Below, one piece after another: positions 32,934-40,857 of a stretch of 64,000 nt of DNA (its first letter is position 1; each line of letters begins with the position of its first letter). The notes under the pieces were generated by a model that searched no databases, was not told the DNA's origin, and saw only the letters and a list, made by a program, of their open reading frames with translations. The position numbers were made by a program, and so were the translations under genes. Source of the DNA: Streptomyces sp. TLI_053 (lineage in GTDB: Bacteria > Actinomycetota > Actinomycetes > Streptomycetales > Streptomycetaceae); contig NZ_LT629775.1 of NCBI RefSeq assembly GCF_900105395.1, positions 8,149,501 to 8,213,500 on the forward strand. The letters are read 5' to 3'.

Positions 32934-34052
32934 ATGACCTTTTCCGTGACGGTCGTCGTCCCGGCCCACAACGCGGCCAGAACCCTCTCGGCCTGCCTGG
33001 ACTCGGTGTACGCCCAGACCCACCGGCCGCACCAGGTGATCGTGGTCGACGACGGATCCACCGATGCCACCGCCCGGATCGCCGAGGCCTACGCGGTCGA
33101 CGGCGGCCCCGCCGGGGGCTCCGGCGGTGGCCCGGCCGGCGGCCCGCCGTGCGAGCTGATCCGGCAGTGGCCGAATCGCGGGGTTTCCGCCGCGCGGAAT
33201 GCCGGAATTTCGGCGGCGACCGGTGAGGTGATCTTCTTCCTGGATTCCGACGAGGCCCTGACGCCCGATTCGGTGGCGAATGCGCTGGAAATCCTGGAAA
33301 AGGATCCGGAATGCGGCTGCGTGCACGGGGTGATCGCCCCGGAACCACTCTTCGACGACGGACCGGTGGAGCGCTACCGGGTGCTGCACGCGCACTGGTG
33401 GCGGGTGCGCGGCGCGGGTGTGGTGGAGACGGCGTTCTTCGCCCAGGCGGCGGTGCGGCGCGAGGTGTTCGAGCGGATCGGCGGCTTCGACGAGAGCCTG
33501 CGCGACTCCGAGGACCTCGAACTCAGCGACCGGCTGGCCCCGCACTACCGGATCGTGCTCACGGACCGGATCGTCGCCCACCACGACGAGGTCGAACGGC
33601 TCGGCCCGCTGCTCGCCGAGACCTACCGGCGCGCGCTGGTGCTGGTGCCCGCGCTGGCCTCGGCGCGGCGCGGCGGGCGGCGCAACCTGACCGCCAACAG
33701 CCCGGCCTCGGTCGTGTCGGCCGCGTTCACCCTGGCCGTGCTGCCGCTGGCCGGCCGGTGGCCGGTGCTGCCGGTCGCCGGCCTGGCCGCCTTCTGCGCC
33801 GCCAACGCGGGGCTGCTGCGGTTCGCCGCCCGGCGGCACGGGGCGGCGTTCGCGCCGTACGCGGCGGGCGTGCACTTCCTGGTCGTCGGCTCGCTGCTGA
33901 CCGGCGCAGGCGTCGGCGCCCTGCGGATGCTGCGGCCGGGGCGGCGCGCGGTACCGGGGGCGGCACCGGGCGCTGCCGCGGTCGCGCCGACGCGGCGGAC
34001 GGCACCGCCGGTGACGGGAGAGCCGGCGCCGGTGACGGGGGAGCGGAACTGA
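32934..34052 (+). CDS. Family 2 glycosyltransferase with membrane tail
   Basis: 372 residues. GT-A domain (about 1-230): 'VTVVVPAHNAARTLSACLDS', 'VIVVDDGSTDATARIAEAYA', 'NRGVSAARNAGISAATGEVI', and the metal-binding DSD in 'FFLDSDEALTP'. Then 'PVERYRVLHAHWWRVRG', 'FDESLRDSEDLELSDRLAPH' (acceptor/ED region), two to three hydrophobic segments (about 265-335) and a Pro/Thr-rich tail. A Gly/Ala/Pro insert (about 60-68) interrupts the nucleotide-binding half. Its GT2 part is paralogous to the N-terminal half of the protein at 38652. First gene of a seven-gene coupled operon; the ribosome site is weak. The stretch 33168-33320 uses A/T third positions (GAA, AAT, TTT) more than its surroundings. Confidence 0.92.
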   Translation: MTFSVTVVVPAHNAARTLSACLDSVYAQTHRPHQVIVVDDGSTDATARIAEAYAVDGGPAGGSGGGPAGGPPCELIRQWPNRGVSAARNAGISAATGEVIFFLDSDEALTPDSVANALEILEKDPECGCVHGVIAPEPLFDDGPVERYRVLHAHWWRVRGAGVVETAFFAQAAVRREVFERIGGFDESLRDSEDLELSDRLAPHYRIVLTDRIVAHHDEVERLGPLLAETYRRALVLVPALASARRGGRRNLTANSPASVVSAAFTLAVLPLAGRWPVLPVAGLAAFCAANAGLLRFAARRHGAAFAPYAAGVHFLVVGSLLTGAGVGALRMLRPGRRAVPGAAPGAAAVAPTRRTAPPVTGEPAPVTGERN

Positions 34053-35098
34053 TGGCGGAACGCCTGCGCGCCCTCCTCACCCCCGCCGTCGTGCTGGCCG
34101 CCCTGGTCGGTGTCGGCCTGCTGCTGCGGCACGAGGGCCCGGTCGCCGCCCGCGCCCTCGCCCGCGCCGACGCGGTGCCGCCGCTGCTCGCCGCGCTGGC
34201 CGCCAACGTCGGCGGCCTGGTGCTCGCGGTGCACGCCTGGCGGGTGCTGGTGCCCGCGCCGCCGGGCAGTCCCCCCGGCACGGCGGGACCGGTCCGGGGT
34301 CTGCTCGCGGCCCGGATCTACTTCCTCGGCCAGCTGTCCAAGTACCTGCCCGGCCGGGTGTGGGGCGTGGTCACCCATGTCACCCACGGCCGCGCGGTCG
34401 GTGTGCCGGCCGCCACGATGACCTCCGCCTATCTGCTCAGCCTCGCGCTGACCGTCCTCACCGGAGCCTGCGTCAGCCTGTTCGCCGCGCCCGCCGTCCT
34501 GCCGGGGCAGTGGTTCTGGCTGGTCCTGCCCGTCCTCGGCCTGCTCGCCTGCGTGGCCAGGCCCGCCCTGGCGACCGCGCCGGTGGTGGCGCTGGCCCGG
34601 CTGGCCCGCCGCACGGTGGAGCCGCCGCCGGACGCCGCGGTCCGCCGGGCGATCGCGCTGGCGGTCGCCTCCTGGCTGGTGTCCGGGCTGCACCTGTGGT
34701 TCCTGGCGATCGCCCTCGGCGCGCCCGCCGGGTCCTCCGCCGGGCCGGCGATCGGGGCGTTCGCGCTCGCCACGGTGGTGAGCAGTCTCGCCGTGGTGGT
34801 CCCCGACGGCTGGGGCGTGCGCGAGCTGACCATCGCCGCCGCGCTCGCGGCCGCGCTGCCCGACGGCACCGCGGCGACGGCGGCCGTCGCCAGCCGGGTG
34901 GTCTGCGTGGTCGCCGAACTCGGCAGCTCCGCCGTCGTCCTGGCGCTCGCCCGGGCCCGGCTCGGCGCCCCGGGCGCCCGTACCGACGCCGACAGCCCCG
35001 TTCCCACGACCGTTCCCACCGCCGCTCCTGTCGCCGCTCCCACCGCCGCTCCCTCCATCGCCCCCACTCCGATCGGAGACTCCCGTGTACACCCTTGA
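34052..35098 (+). CDS. UPF0104/LPG-synthase-like flippase-type membrane protein
   Basis: 348 residues, about eight hydrophobic helices. The family signature is visible in 'RIYFLGQLSKYLPGRVWGVV' and in the C-terminal helix pair 'FALATVVSSLAVVVPDGWGV' followed by 'RELTIAAALAAALP' (P-x-G-x-G-x-R-E). These proteins share the transmembrane half of lysylphosphatidylglycerol synthase and often accompany lipid-linked sugar pathways, where a flippase role is suspected. It lacks the aminoacyltransferase domain. The ATG overlaps the GT2 stop. The last 35 residues are an Ala/Pro/Thr-rich tail whose coding end overlaps the next gene by 14 bases. Confidence 0.88.
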   Translation: MAERLRALLTPAVVLAALVGVGLLLRHEGPVAARALARADAVPPLLAALAANVGGLVLAVHAWRVLVPAPPGSPPGTAGPVRGLLAARIYFLGQLSKYLPGRVWGVVTHVTHGRAVGVPAATMTSAYLLSLALTVLTGACVSLFAAPAVLPGQWFWLVLPVLGLLACVARPALATAPVVALARLARRTVEPPPDAAVRRAIALAVASWLVSGLHLWFLAIALGAPAGSSAGPAIGAFALATVVSSLAVVVPDGWGVRELTIAAALAAALPDGTAATAAVASRVVCVVAELGSSAVVLALARARLGAPGARTDADSPVPTTVPTAAPVAAPTAAPSIAPTPIGDSRVHP

Positions 35099-36485
35099 CG
35101 ACGCCGAACGCTTCGAGGTCGGCGAGGTGCACGACCTCTACCGCCGGTACGTGAACAAGAGCCAGGTCTCGCTGATGACCTCCTTCGGCTTCGGCCGCGA
35201 GCTGGTCGCGCACGCCGAGGGCGCCCACCTCACCCTCACCGACGGCCGACGGATCCTGGACGTCACCGGCGGTGTGGGCGTGCTCAACCACGGCCACAAC
35301 CACCCCCGGATCCTCGCCGTCCGGGAGCGCTTCGCCCGCGAGCGCCGGATGGAGGTCCACAAGACCTACTTCTCGCCCTACCTCGCCGCCCTCGGCCACA
35401 ACCTCGCCGAGGTGCTGCCCGGCGACCTGTCGATGTCCTTCCTCCCCAACTCCGGCGCCGAGGCGGTCGAGGGCGCCGTCAAGCTCGCGTTCAAGTACCA
35501 CAACGGCAAGCGCCGGACGGTGCTGCGCGCCGACCGGGCCTTCCACGGCAAGCTCCTCGGCTCCGGCGGCCTCACCGGGCAGACGCAGTTCGCGTTCCCC
35601 ACCATCCCCGGCATCGACACCTTCACCTACAACGACCTCGCCTCCGTGCGGCGCGCCGTGGCAGCCCACCCCGGCGATGTCTACGCGATCCTGATCGAGC
35701 CGTTCAGCGCCTCCACCATCGAGGCCTGCTCGGAGGAGTTCCTGCGCGGACTGCGCGAGCTGTGCGACCGCGAGAAGATCGTGCTGATCTTCGACGAGAT
35801 CTACACCGGCTGGGGCAAGACCGGCACCCTGTTCCACTTCATGCGCTACCCGGGCCTGCTGCCGGACGTGCTCACCACCTCGAAGTCCTTCGGCGGCGGC
35901 AAGTCCTCCATCTCGGCGTTCGTCGCCCGCGAACCCGTCTTCCGCAAGGCCTACGACAACCTGGGCGACGCCCTGCTGCAGTCCACCTCGACCACCTACT
36001 ACGGCTTCGGCGAAGAGTGCGCCACCGCCCTGGAGGCCGTCAACATCGCGATCGAGGACGACTACCCGGCCCGGGCCCGGGCGATCGGCGCCGTCCTCGA
36101 ACCGGGACTGCGGCGGCTCGCGAAGGAGCACCCGGACACCGTCGCCCGGGTGGACGGCGCGGGCGCGCTGTGGGGGGTGTTCATCGACGGCGGGCCGCGG
36201 ATCCTCGACCTGGTCGCCAAGCTCGCGCCCGGCGGGATGGCGCGCGACCCCCGGTTCCGGACCAAGCTGGTCACCTGCGCCGTCATCAGCGCCCTCTACC
36301 AGGACCACGGCATCTTCGCCTACTACACCCTCAACGGCCTCAATCCGCTGATCATCGGGCCCTCCCTGATCACCGAACCGGCCGACGTCGAGCGGACCGT
36401 GGACGCCCTCGGCACCGTCCTCGACGAGGGGCTCGGCCGCCTGGTCACCCGCTTCGTCAAGCAGAAGGTGACCTCCCAGTGGTGA
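35085..36485 (+). CDS. Class III PLP aminotransferase
   Basis: 466 residues, full-length class III (omega) aminotransferase. Landmarks: 'ILDVTGGVGVLNHGHNHPRI', the PLP-phosphate loop 'LPNSGAEAVEGAVKLAFKYH', the ring-stacking region 'DRAFHGKLLGSGGLTGQ', 'VLIFDEIYTGWGKTGTLFHF' (Asp contacting the PLP nitrogen), and the Schiff-base lysine at about 267 in 'LTTSKSFGGGKSS'. The conserved Thr region is 'LLQSTSTTYYGFGEECATAL'. GTG start, GGAG upstream, overlapping the membrane-protein gene by 14 bases. In this operon it probably aminates a sugar, polyol or lipid aldehyde; the acceptor cannot be named. Confidence 0.94.
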   Translation: MYTLDDAERFEVGEVHDLYRRYVNKSQVSLMTSFGFGRELVAHAEGAHLTLTDGRRILDVTGGVGVLNHGHNHPRILAVRERFARERRMEVHKTYFSPYLAALGHNLAEVLPGDLSMSFLPNSGAEAVEGAVKLAFKYHNGKRRTVLRADRAFHGKLLGSGGLTGQTQFAFPTIPGIDTFTYNDLASVRRAVAAHPGDVYAILIEPFSASTIEACSEEFLRGLRELCDREKIVLIFDEIYTGWGKTGTLFHFMRYPGLLPDVLTTSKSFGGGKSSISAFVAREPVFRKAYDNLGDALLQSTSTTYYGFGEECATALEAVNIAIEDDYPARARAIGAVLEPGLRRLAKEHPDTVARVDGAGALWGVFIDGGPRILDLVAKLAPGGMARDPRFRTKLVTCAVISALYQDHGIFAYYTLNGLNPLIIGPSLITEPADVERTVDALGTVLDEGLGRLVTRFVKQKVTSQW

Positions 36486-37642
36486 CCCCTACCGGCCCCG
36501 ACGCCCGCACCGACACGGCCACCGCTGCCGACACGACCACCGCCACCGCTGCCGACACCGCCACCGCTGCCGACACCGCTACGGGCCCCCGCAGCCGCCC
36601 CCGCCTCACCGTGGCCGTCACCGGCGCCGCCGGCATGCTCGGCTCGCGCCTCGCCGAACGCCTCGCCGCCGACGGCCACCACGTGCGCGGCATCGACCTG
36701 CGCCCCGGTCCCGGCGTCGAGGTGGTCGGCGACATCCGCGACCGCGCCGCCCTCGACCGCGGCCTGCGCGGCGCCGACATCCTGGTGCACGCCGCCGCAG
36801 CCCTCCCCAGCTACCCCGACGAGCAGATCCGCTCCATCATCGTCGACGGCACCCGCACCGTCTTCGCCGCGGCCCGCGCCGCCGGCACCCCCCGCGTGGT
36901 GCACATCTCCTCCACCGCCGTCTACGGCCTGCCCCGCCGCGTCCCCACCCCCGAGACCCACCCCCGCGAACCCGTCGACACCTACAGCCGGGCCAAGGCC
37001 GCCGCCGAGGAGATCGCCGAACGCCACCGCGCCGACGGCCTGTGCGTCCCGATCCTACGGCCCAAGACCTTCGTCGGCCCCGGCCGGATGGGCCTGTTCG
37101 CGATGCTCTTCGAATGGGCCGAGGAGGGCCGCAACTTCCCCGTGCTCGGCCGTGGCGACGTCCGCACCCAGATGTTCGGCATCGACGACCTGGTGGACGC
37201 GGTGGTCACCGTCCTGCACGCCCCCGACCACCTCGCCAACGACACCTACAACCTCGCCGCCGCCGAGTTCGGCACCCTGCGCGAGGACTTCCAGGCCGTC
37301 CTGGACGCCGCCGGCCACGGCAAGCGGGTCGTCGGACTGCCCGCCCGGCCCGCCCTCGCCGTGCTCGACACCCTGCAACGGGCCGGCCTCTCGCCCGTCT
37401 ACGGACGCCTGCTGCACAAGCTCACCGCCGACTCCTACGTCTCCATCGACAAGGCCCGCGACCGGCTCGGCTTCGACCCCAAGCTCTCCAACCGGGACGC
37501 CGTCCTGCGCACCTACGACTGGTGGCGCACCGCCCGGCACGAGACCCCGGCCGCCCCGCGCACCGGCGGCCCCGACGCGGGCCGCACCAGCCGCGACCCG
37601 TGGAGCCAGGGACTGCTGTCCGCCGTGAAGATCTTCTTCTGA
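36482..37642 (+). CDS. NAD-dependent epimerase/dehydratase (extended SDR)
   Basis: 386 residues. After a repetitive Thr/Ala/Asp leader of about 35 residues comes 'LTVAVTGAAGMLGSRLAERL' (GxxGxxG), 'HVRGIDLRPGPGVEVVGDIR', 'GADILVHAAAALPSYPDEQI', the catalytic Ser and Tyr-Lys in 'RVVHISSTAVYGLP' and 'EPVDTYSRAKAAAEEIAE', then 'PILRPKTFVGPGRMGLFAML' and 'TQMFGIDDLVDAVVTVL'. Layout of UDP-sugar or polyprenyl-sugar epimerases. GTG 36482 overlaps the aminotransferase stop and has AAGGTGACC upstream; a GTG at 36611 would skip the repeat leader. A 13-base gap to the UbiA gene. Confidence 0.92.
   Translation: MTPTGPDARTDTATAADTTTATAADTATAADTATGPRSRPRLTVAVTGAAGMLGSRLAERLAADGHHVRGIDLRPGPGVEVVGDIRDRAALDRGLRGADILVHAAAALPSYPDEQIRSIIVDGTRTVFAAARAAGTPRVVHISSTAVYGLPRRVPTPETHPREPVDTYSRAKAAAEEIAERHRADGLCVPILRPKTFVGPGRMGLFAMLFEWAEEGRNFPVLGRGDVRTQMFGIDDLVDAVVTVLHAPDHLANDTYNLAAAEFGTLREDFQAVLDAAGHGKRVVGLPARPALAVLDTLQRAGLSPVYGRLLHKLTADSYVSIDKARDRLGFDPKLSNRDAVLRTYDWWRTARHETPAAPRTGGPDAGRTSRDPWSQGLLSAVKIFF
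36512..36583 (+). repeat. 18-bp coding tandem repeat in epimerase leader
   Basis: Units of the type GACACCGCCACCGCTGCC at 36512-36529, 36530-36553 (with a 6-base insertion) and 36554-36571, then a partial unit. They encode a DTATAA-type leader ahead of the Rossmann fold. Confidence 0.8.
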
Positions 37643-37655
37643 GGAGCGCTCCGCC

Positions 37656-38609
37656 ATGACCTCCCTGAGCGAACAGAGCTCGCAGCACGAGACGGCCCGC
37701 CCCGAAGGACCACCCGGCCCCGAAGGACCGCCCGGGCCCGCCCGCCGCACCGCCGGACCCTCCCGGCTGCCCGCACCGCTCGCCCTGCTCCGGCCGGGCC
37801 AGTGGCCCAAGAACATCCTGGTCGTCCCGCTGCCCCTGCTCGGCGCCGACCTCGCCCGGGACACGAGCGCCCGGATCGCCGTCGCCGTCGCCGCCTTCGT
37901 CCTCGCCTCCTCGCTCGTCTACGTCGTCAACGACCTCGCCGACATCGAACGAGACCGCCGCCACCCCGTGAAACGCCACCGGCCACTCGCCTCCGGACGG
38001 GTCGCCCCGCGGACCGCGGTGGGTCTCGCGCTGCTCCTCGCCGCCCTGCTGGTGCCCGTCCTGGCCGTCGCCGGACCGGGCGTCGCCGCACCCGTCCTGC
38101 TCTACCTCGGCGTCAACGCCGCCTACAGCTGGCGGCTCAAGCACCTCCCGCTGCTGGACGTCTTCGTGGTCGCCACCGGCTTCGTGCTCCGCCTGCTCGG
38201 CGGCTACGGGGCCAGCGGACGCCCGCTCTCCGCCTGGCTGGTCCTCACCGTGCTCACCCTCTGCCTGGTCCTCATCGTCGGCAAACGGCGTCACGAACTC
38301 GGCGTCGCCGGCAGCGGCCACCGGCCCGCCCTGGTCGGCTACTCGGCGCACTTCCTCGACCTGGTGCTGGTGCTCTGCTCCGGACTCACCGTCGTCGGCT
38401 ACCTGCTCTACCTGCGCACCGAGTCCGGCTACGAGACCGGCGCCCTGCTCACCGCGCCGCTGGCCCTGTTCGCCCTGTTCCGCTACCTGCAGATCGTCGT
38501 CGTGCACGCCGAGGGCGGCAACCCCGTGCACACCCTGCTGCGCGACCGGGCCATGCTGGCCACCGCCGTGCTCTGGGCCGCCCTCCTGCTCACGTTCCAA
38601 CTCACCTGA
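37656..38609 (+). CDS. UbiA-family polyprenyl(-phosphate) transferase, DPPR-synthase-like
   Basis: 317 residues, eight to nine hydrophobic helices after a hydrophilic Pro/Gly-rich leader of about 40. The sequence 'LLRPGQWPKNILVVPLPLLG' and the first Asp motif 'NDLADIERDRRHPVKRHRPL' (Asn at about 92) are typical of decaprenyl-phosphate phosphoribosyltransferase (Rv3806c-like) members of UbiA. The second Asp-containing motif is 'LLDVFVVATGFVLRLLGGYG', followed by 'VLIVGKRRHEL'. I infer transfer of a (phospho)sugar to polyprenyl phosphate rather than aromatic prenylation. ATG with GAGGAGCG upstream. Confidence 0.9.
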   Translation: MTSLSEQSSQHETARPEGPPGPEGPPGPARRTAGPSRLPAPLALLRPGQWPKNILVVPLPLLGADLARDTSARIAVAVAAFVLASSLVYVVNDLADIERDRRHPVKRHRPLASGRVAPRTAVGLALLLAALLVPVLAVAGPGVAAPVLLYLGVNAAYSWRLKHLPLLDVFVVATGFVLRLLGGYGASGRPLSAWLVLTVLTLCLVLIVGKRRHELGVAGSGHRPALVGYSAHFLDLVLVLCSGLTVVGYLLYLRTESGYETGALLTAPLALFALFRYLQIVVVHAEGGNPVHTLLRDRAMLATAVLWAALLLTFQLT

Positions 38610-38651
38610 AACACGAGCCCGTTGACCTCCAGCCGTTCCGAACGAGGAGCC

Positions 38652-40835
38652 ATGCCCACCACACCGCTCGTCTCGGTGGTCGTGCCGATGTACAACGACA
38701 GCCGCACCGTCGACCTCTGCCTCGGCTCCGTCCTCGCCCAGAGCCACCCCGTGCACGAGGTGATCGTCGTCGACGACGCCAGCACCGACGACTCCGCCGC
38801 GCTCGCCGCCGCCCACCCCGTCACCCTGGTCCGCGCCGAACACAACGGCGGACCCGGCGCCACCCGCAACCTCGGCGTCGAACACGCCACCGGCGACATC
38901 GTCCTCTTCCTCGACGCCGACCTCGCGATGCACCCCGACGCCGTCGCCGAAGCCGTCGCCGTCTTCGCCGAACACCCCGAGTACGGCGCCGTGTTCGGCG
39001 TCCCCGACAAGGAACCGCTGTTCCCCGAGGGCCCGGTCGGCCAGTACCGCATCCTCCAGTACCACTACTGGCGCAAGAGCGCCGAAGGACTCGTCAGCGG
39101 CGGCTTCTACGCCCTCGGGGCCGTCCGCCGCACCGCCTTCCTGGAAGCCGGACCGTTCAACCCGGCACTGCGCCAGACCGAGGAGATCGACCACGCCGAA
39201 CGGCTCGCCGCCCGCCACCCCATGCTGCTCACCTCGCGCGTCCGGGGCCGGCTCTCCGACGAGAACCGGATCCGCCCGCTGCTGCGCAAGGCCTTCGTGC
39301 GCAGCCGCCTGCGGGTGCCGTTCTACCTCGACCGCGGGCGCGCGATGCAGGGCATGGAGACCCCCGGCCGGGCCCTCGCCTCGGTGCTCGCCGCGCTCAC
39401 CCTGCTGAGCCTGCCCGTGATCGTCCTGGAGCCGGCGGCCGCGCTCGCCACCGCCCTGCTGCTCGCCGCCTTCGTCCTCACCGACCTCGGGCAGTACCGT
39501 TTCGTCCGCCAGGAACGCGGCTACCGCTTCCTCGCCTTCTTCACCCTCTGCCACCTCCTGCTGAACGCCGTCGTCACCGCCGGACTCGCCGCCGGCGTCG
39601 CCCAGTTCGCGGTCAGCCGGCGCTTCCGCCGGATGTACCGGCAGGACGGCCCGGTCGGGGAACCGGTGCCGGGCCCGGTGTCGCGGCCGGACCCGGAGCC
39701 GGAACCCACCCGGGCCCGGCGGATCGCCCGCCGGCTGCGCACCTGGTACGGCCGCGCCCTGGTCGGCCTCACCGGCGCCTGGCTGCTCTACGCCTTCTTC
39801 CGCTGGTCGGTCAGCGGCCGCTGGCACTGGGCGATCCTGTTCGACGCCGTCCCGCCGGTGCTCCTCGTCGCCGTGCCGCTGTTCCTGCTGCTCGCCGCCG
39901 CGGGCGCCTGCGGTCCCCGCCGGGGCTGGGCCCTCGGACTCGCCCTGCCGCCGCTGCTGCTCGGCCTCACCACCGGCTCCGGCCTCAACTGGCCCGCCCT
40001 GTGGCACGGCGAGCGGCCGGTGCCGCCCGGGGCACTGCACGTGGTCTCCTTCAACACCCAGTACTGGGCCGCGTCCACCGGCGTCGACCGGCTCTACGAC
40101 CTGATCCACCGCCAGAACGCCGACGTGTACCTGTTCCAGGAGCACGTGGTCTGGCAGCCCGGCCTCGGCGAGGACGGCTACCGGCGGCTCGACGACGACG
40201 CCCGGCTCGCCGCCGAGTTCCCCGGCTACCACATCGCCCGCACCGGCGAACTGCTCACCGTCTCCCGCTATCCGATCCTCGAGCAGCGCTCCGTCGGCAC
40301 CGGAGCCGCCCTCGGACCCGACGCCTCGTTCAGCCGGATCTTCGCCCGCGACAAGGTGATGCGCACCGACCTCCAGGTCGGCGCCACCGTGCTCAGCGTC
40401 TACAACGTGCACGTCACCGTGCCGCTGGCCCCCGACCTCGACCCGTTCTCGGGCTTCGACTTCGACTCCTACTTCAAGCGCAAGTTCGCCTGGCGCCAGG
40501 AGGAGATCCGGGGACTGGAGACGGAGCTCAAGGGGAACCCCAACCGGACGCTGGTCGCCGGCGACTTCAACGCCAGCCCCGCGATGCGCGACCTGGACGG
40601 GATCCGATCGCTCGCGGACGACGCGATTCGCGCCAACAATGACTTCCTGCCGCTGAGTTGGAAGTTCTCCGCGCCCGCCGGGTTCGACTGGGACAGCGCG
40701 ATCAACCGCCCCTACCCGCTCTGGCGGCTGGACTGGAGCTTCACCCGGGGCCCGGTGAAGGTGCACCGCTACGACTTCCGCTCCGCCGAGGGCATCTCCG
40801 AACACCGGCTCCAGGACCTCTGGCTCTCGCTCTGA
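38652..40835 (+). CDS. Fusion: GT2 glycosyltransferase - membrane linker - EEP domain
   Basis: 727 residues. GT2 domain about 1-235: 'VSVVVPMYNDSRTVDLCLGS', 'VIVVDDASTDDSAALAAAHP', DAD in 'LFLDADLAMHP', 'PVGQYRILQYHYWRKSAEGL', 'LRQTEEIDHAERLAARHP'. Hydrophobic helices lie at about 240-320 and again at 375-445, around a basic linker. EEP domain about 460-727: 'HVVSFNTQYWAA', 'ADVYLFQEHVVW', 'LVAGDFNASPAMRDLD' and 'ISEHRLQDLWLSL'. The usual Ser-Asp-His is Ser-Glu-His here, so the EEP active site may be altered. Each half is paralogous to a separate neighbouring gene (GT2 at 32934; EEP at 31660). ATG with GAGGAG upstream. The fusion implies that the transferase and the phosphoesterase act on the same membrane intermediate. 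Confidence 0.92.
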   Translation: MPTTPLVSVVVPMYNDSRTVDLCLGSVLAQSHPVHEVIVVDDASTDDSAALAAAHPVTLVRAEHNGGPGATRNLGVEHATGDIVLFLDADLAMHPDAVAEAVAVFAEHPEYGAVFGVPDKEPLFPEGPVGQYRILQYHYWRKSAEGLVSGGFYALGAVRRTAFLEAGPFNPALRQTEEIDHAERLAARHPMLLTSRVRGRLSDENRIRPLLRKAFVRSRLRVPFYLDRGRAMQGMETPGRALASVLAALTLLSLPVIVLEPAAALATALLLAAFVLTDLGQYRFVRQERGYRFLAFFTLCHLLLNAVVTAGLAAGVAQFAVSRRFRRMYRQDGPVGEPVPGPVSRPDPEPEPTRARRIARRLRTWYGRALVGLTGAWLLYAFFRWSVSGRWHWAILFDAVPPVLLVAVPLFLLLAAAGACGPRRGWALGLALPPLLLGLTTGSGLNWPALWHGERPVPPGALHVVSFNTQYWAASTGVDRLYDLIHRQNADVYLFQEHVVWQPGLGEDGYRRLDDDARLAAEFPGYHIARTGELLTVSRYPILEQRSVGTGAALGPDASFSRIFARDKVMRTDLQVGATVLSVYNVHVTVPLAPDLDPFSGFDFDSYFKRKFAWRQEEIRGLETELKGNPNRTLVAGDFNASPAMRDLDGIRSLADDAIRANNDFLPLSWKFSAPAGFDWDSAINRPYPLWRLDWSFTRGPVKVHRYDFRSAEGISEHRLQDLWLSL

Positions 40836-40857
40836 ACTCCCCCCGAAAGGAAACGAC

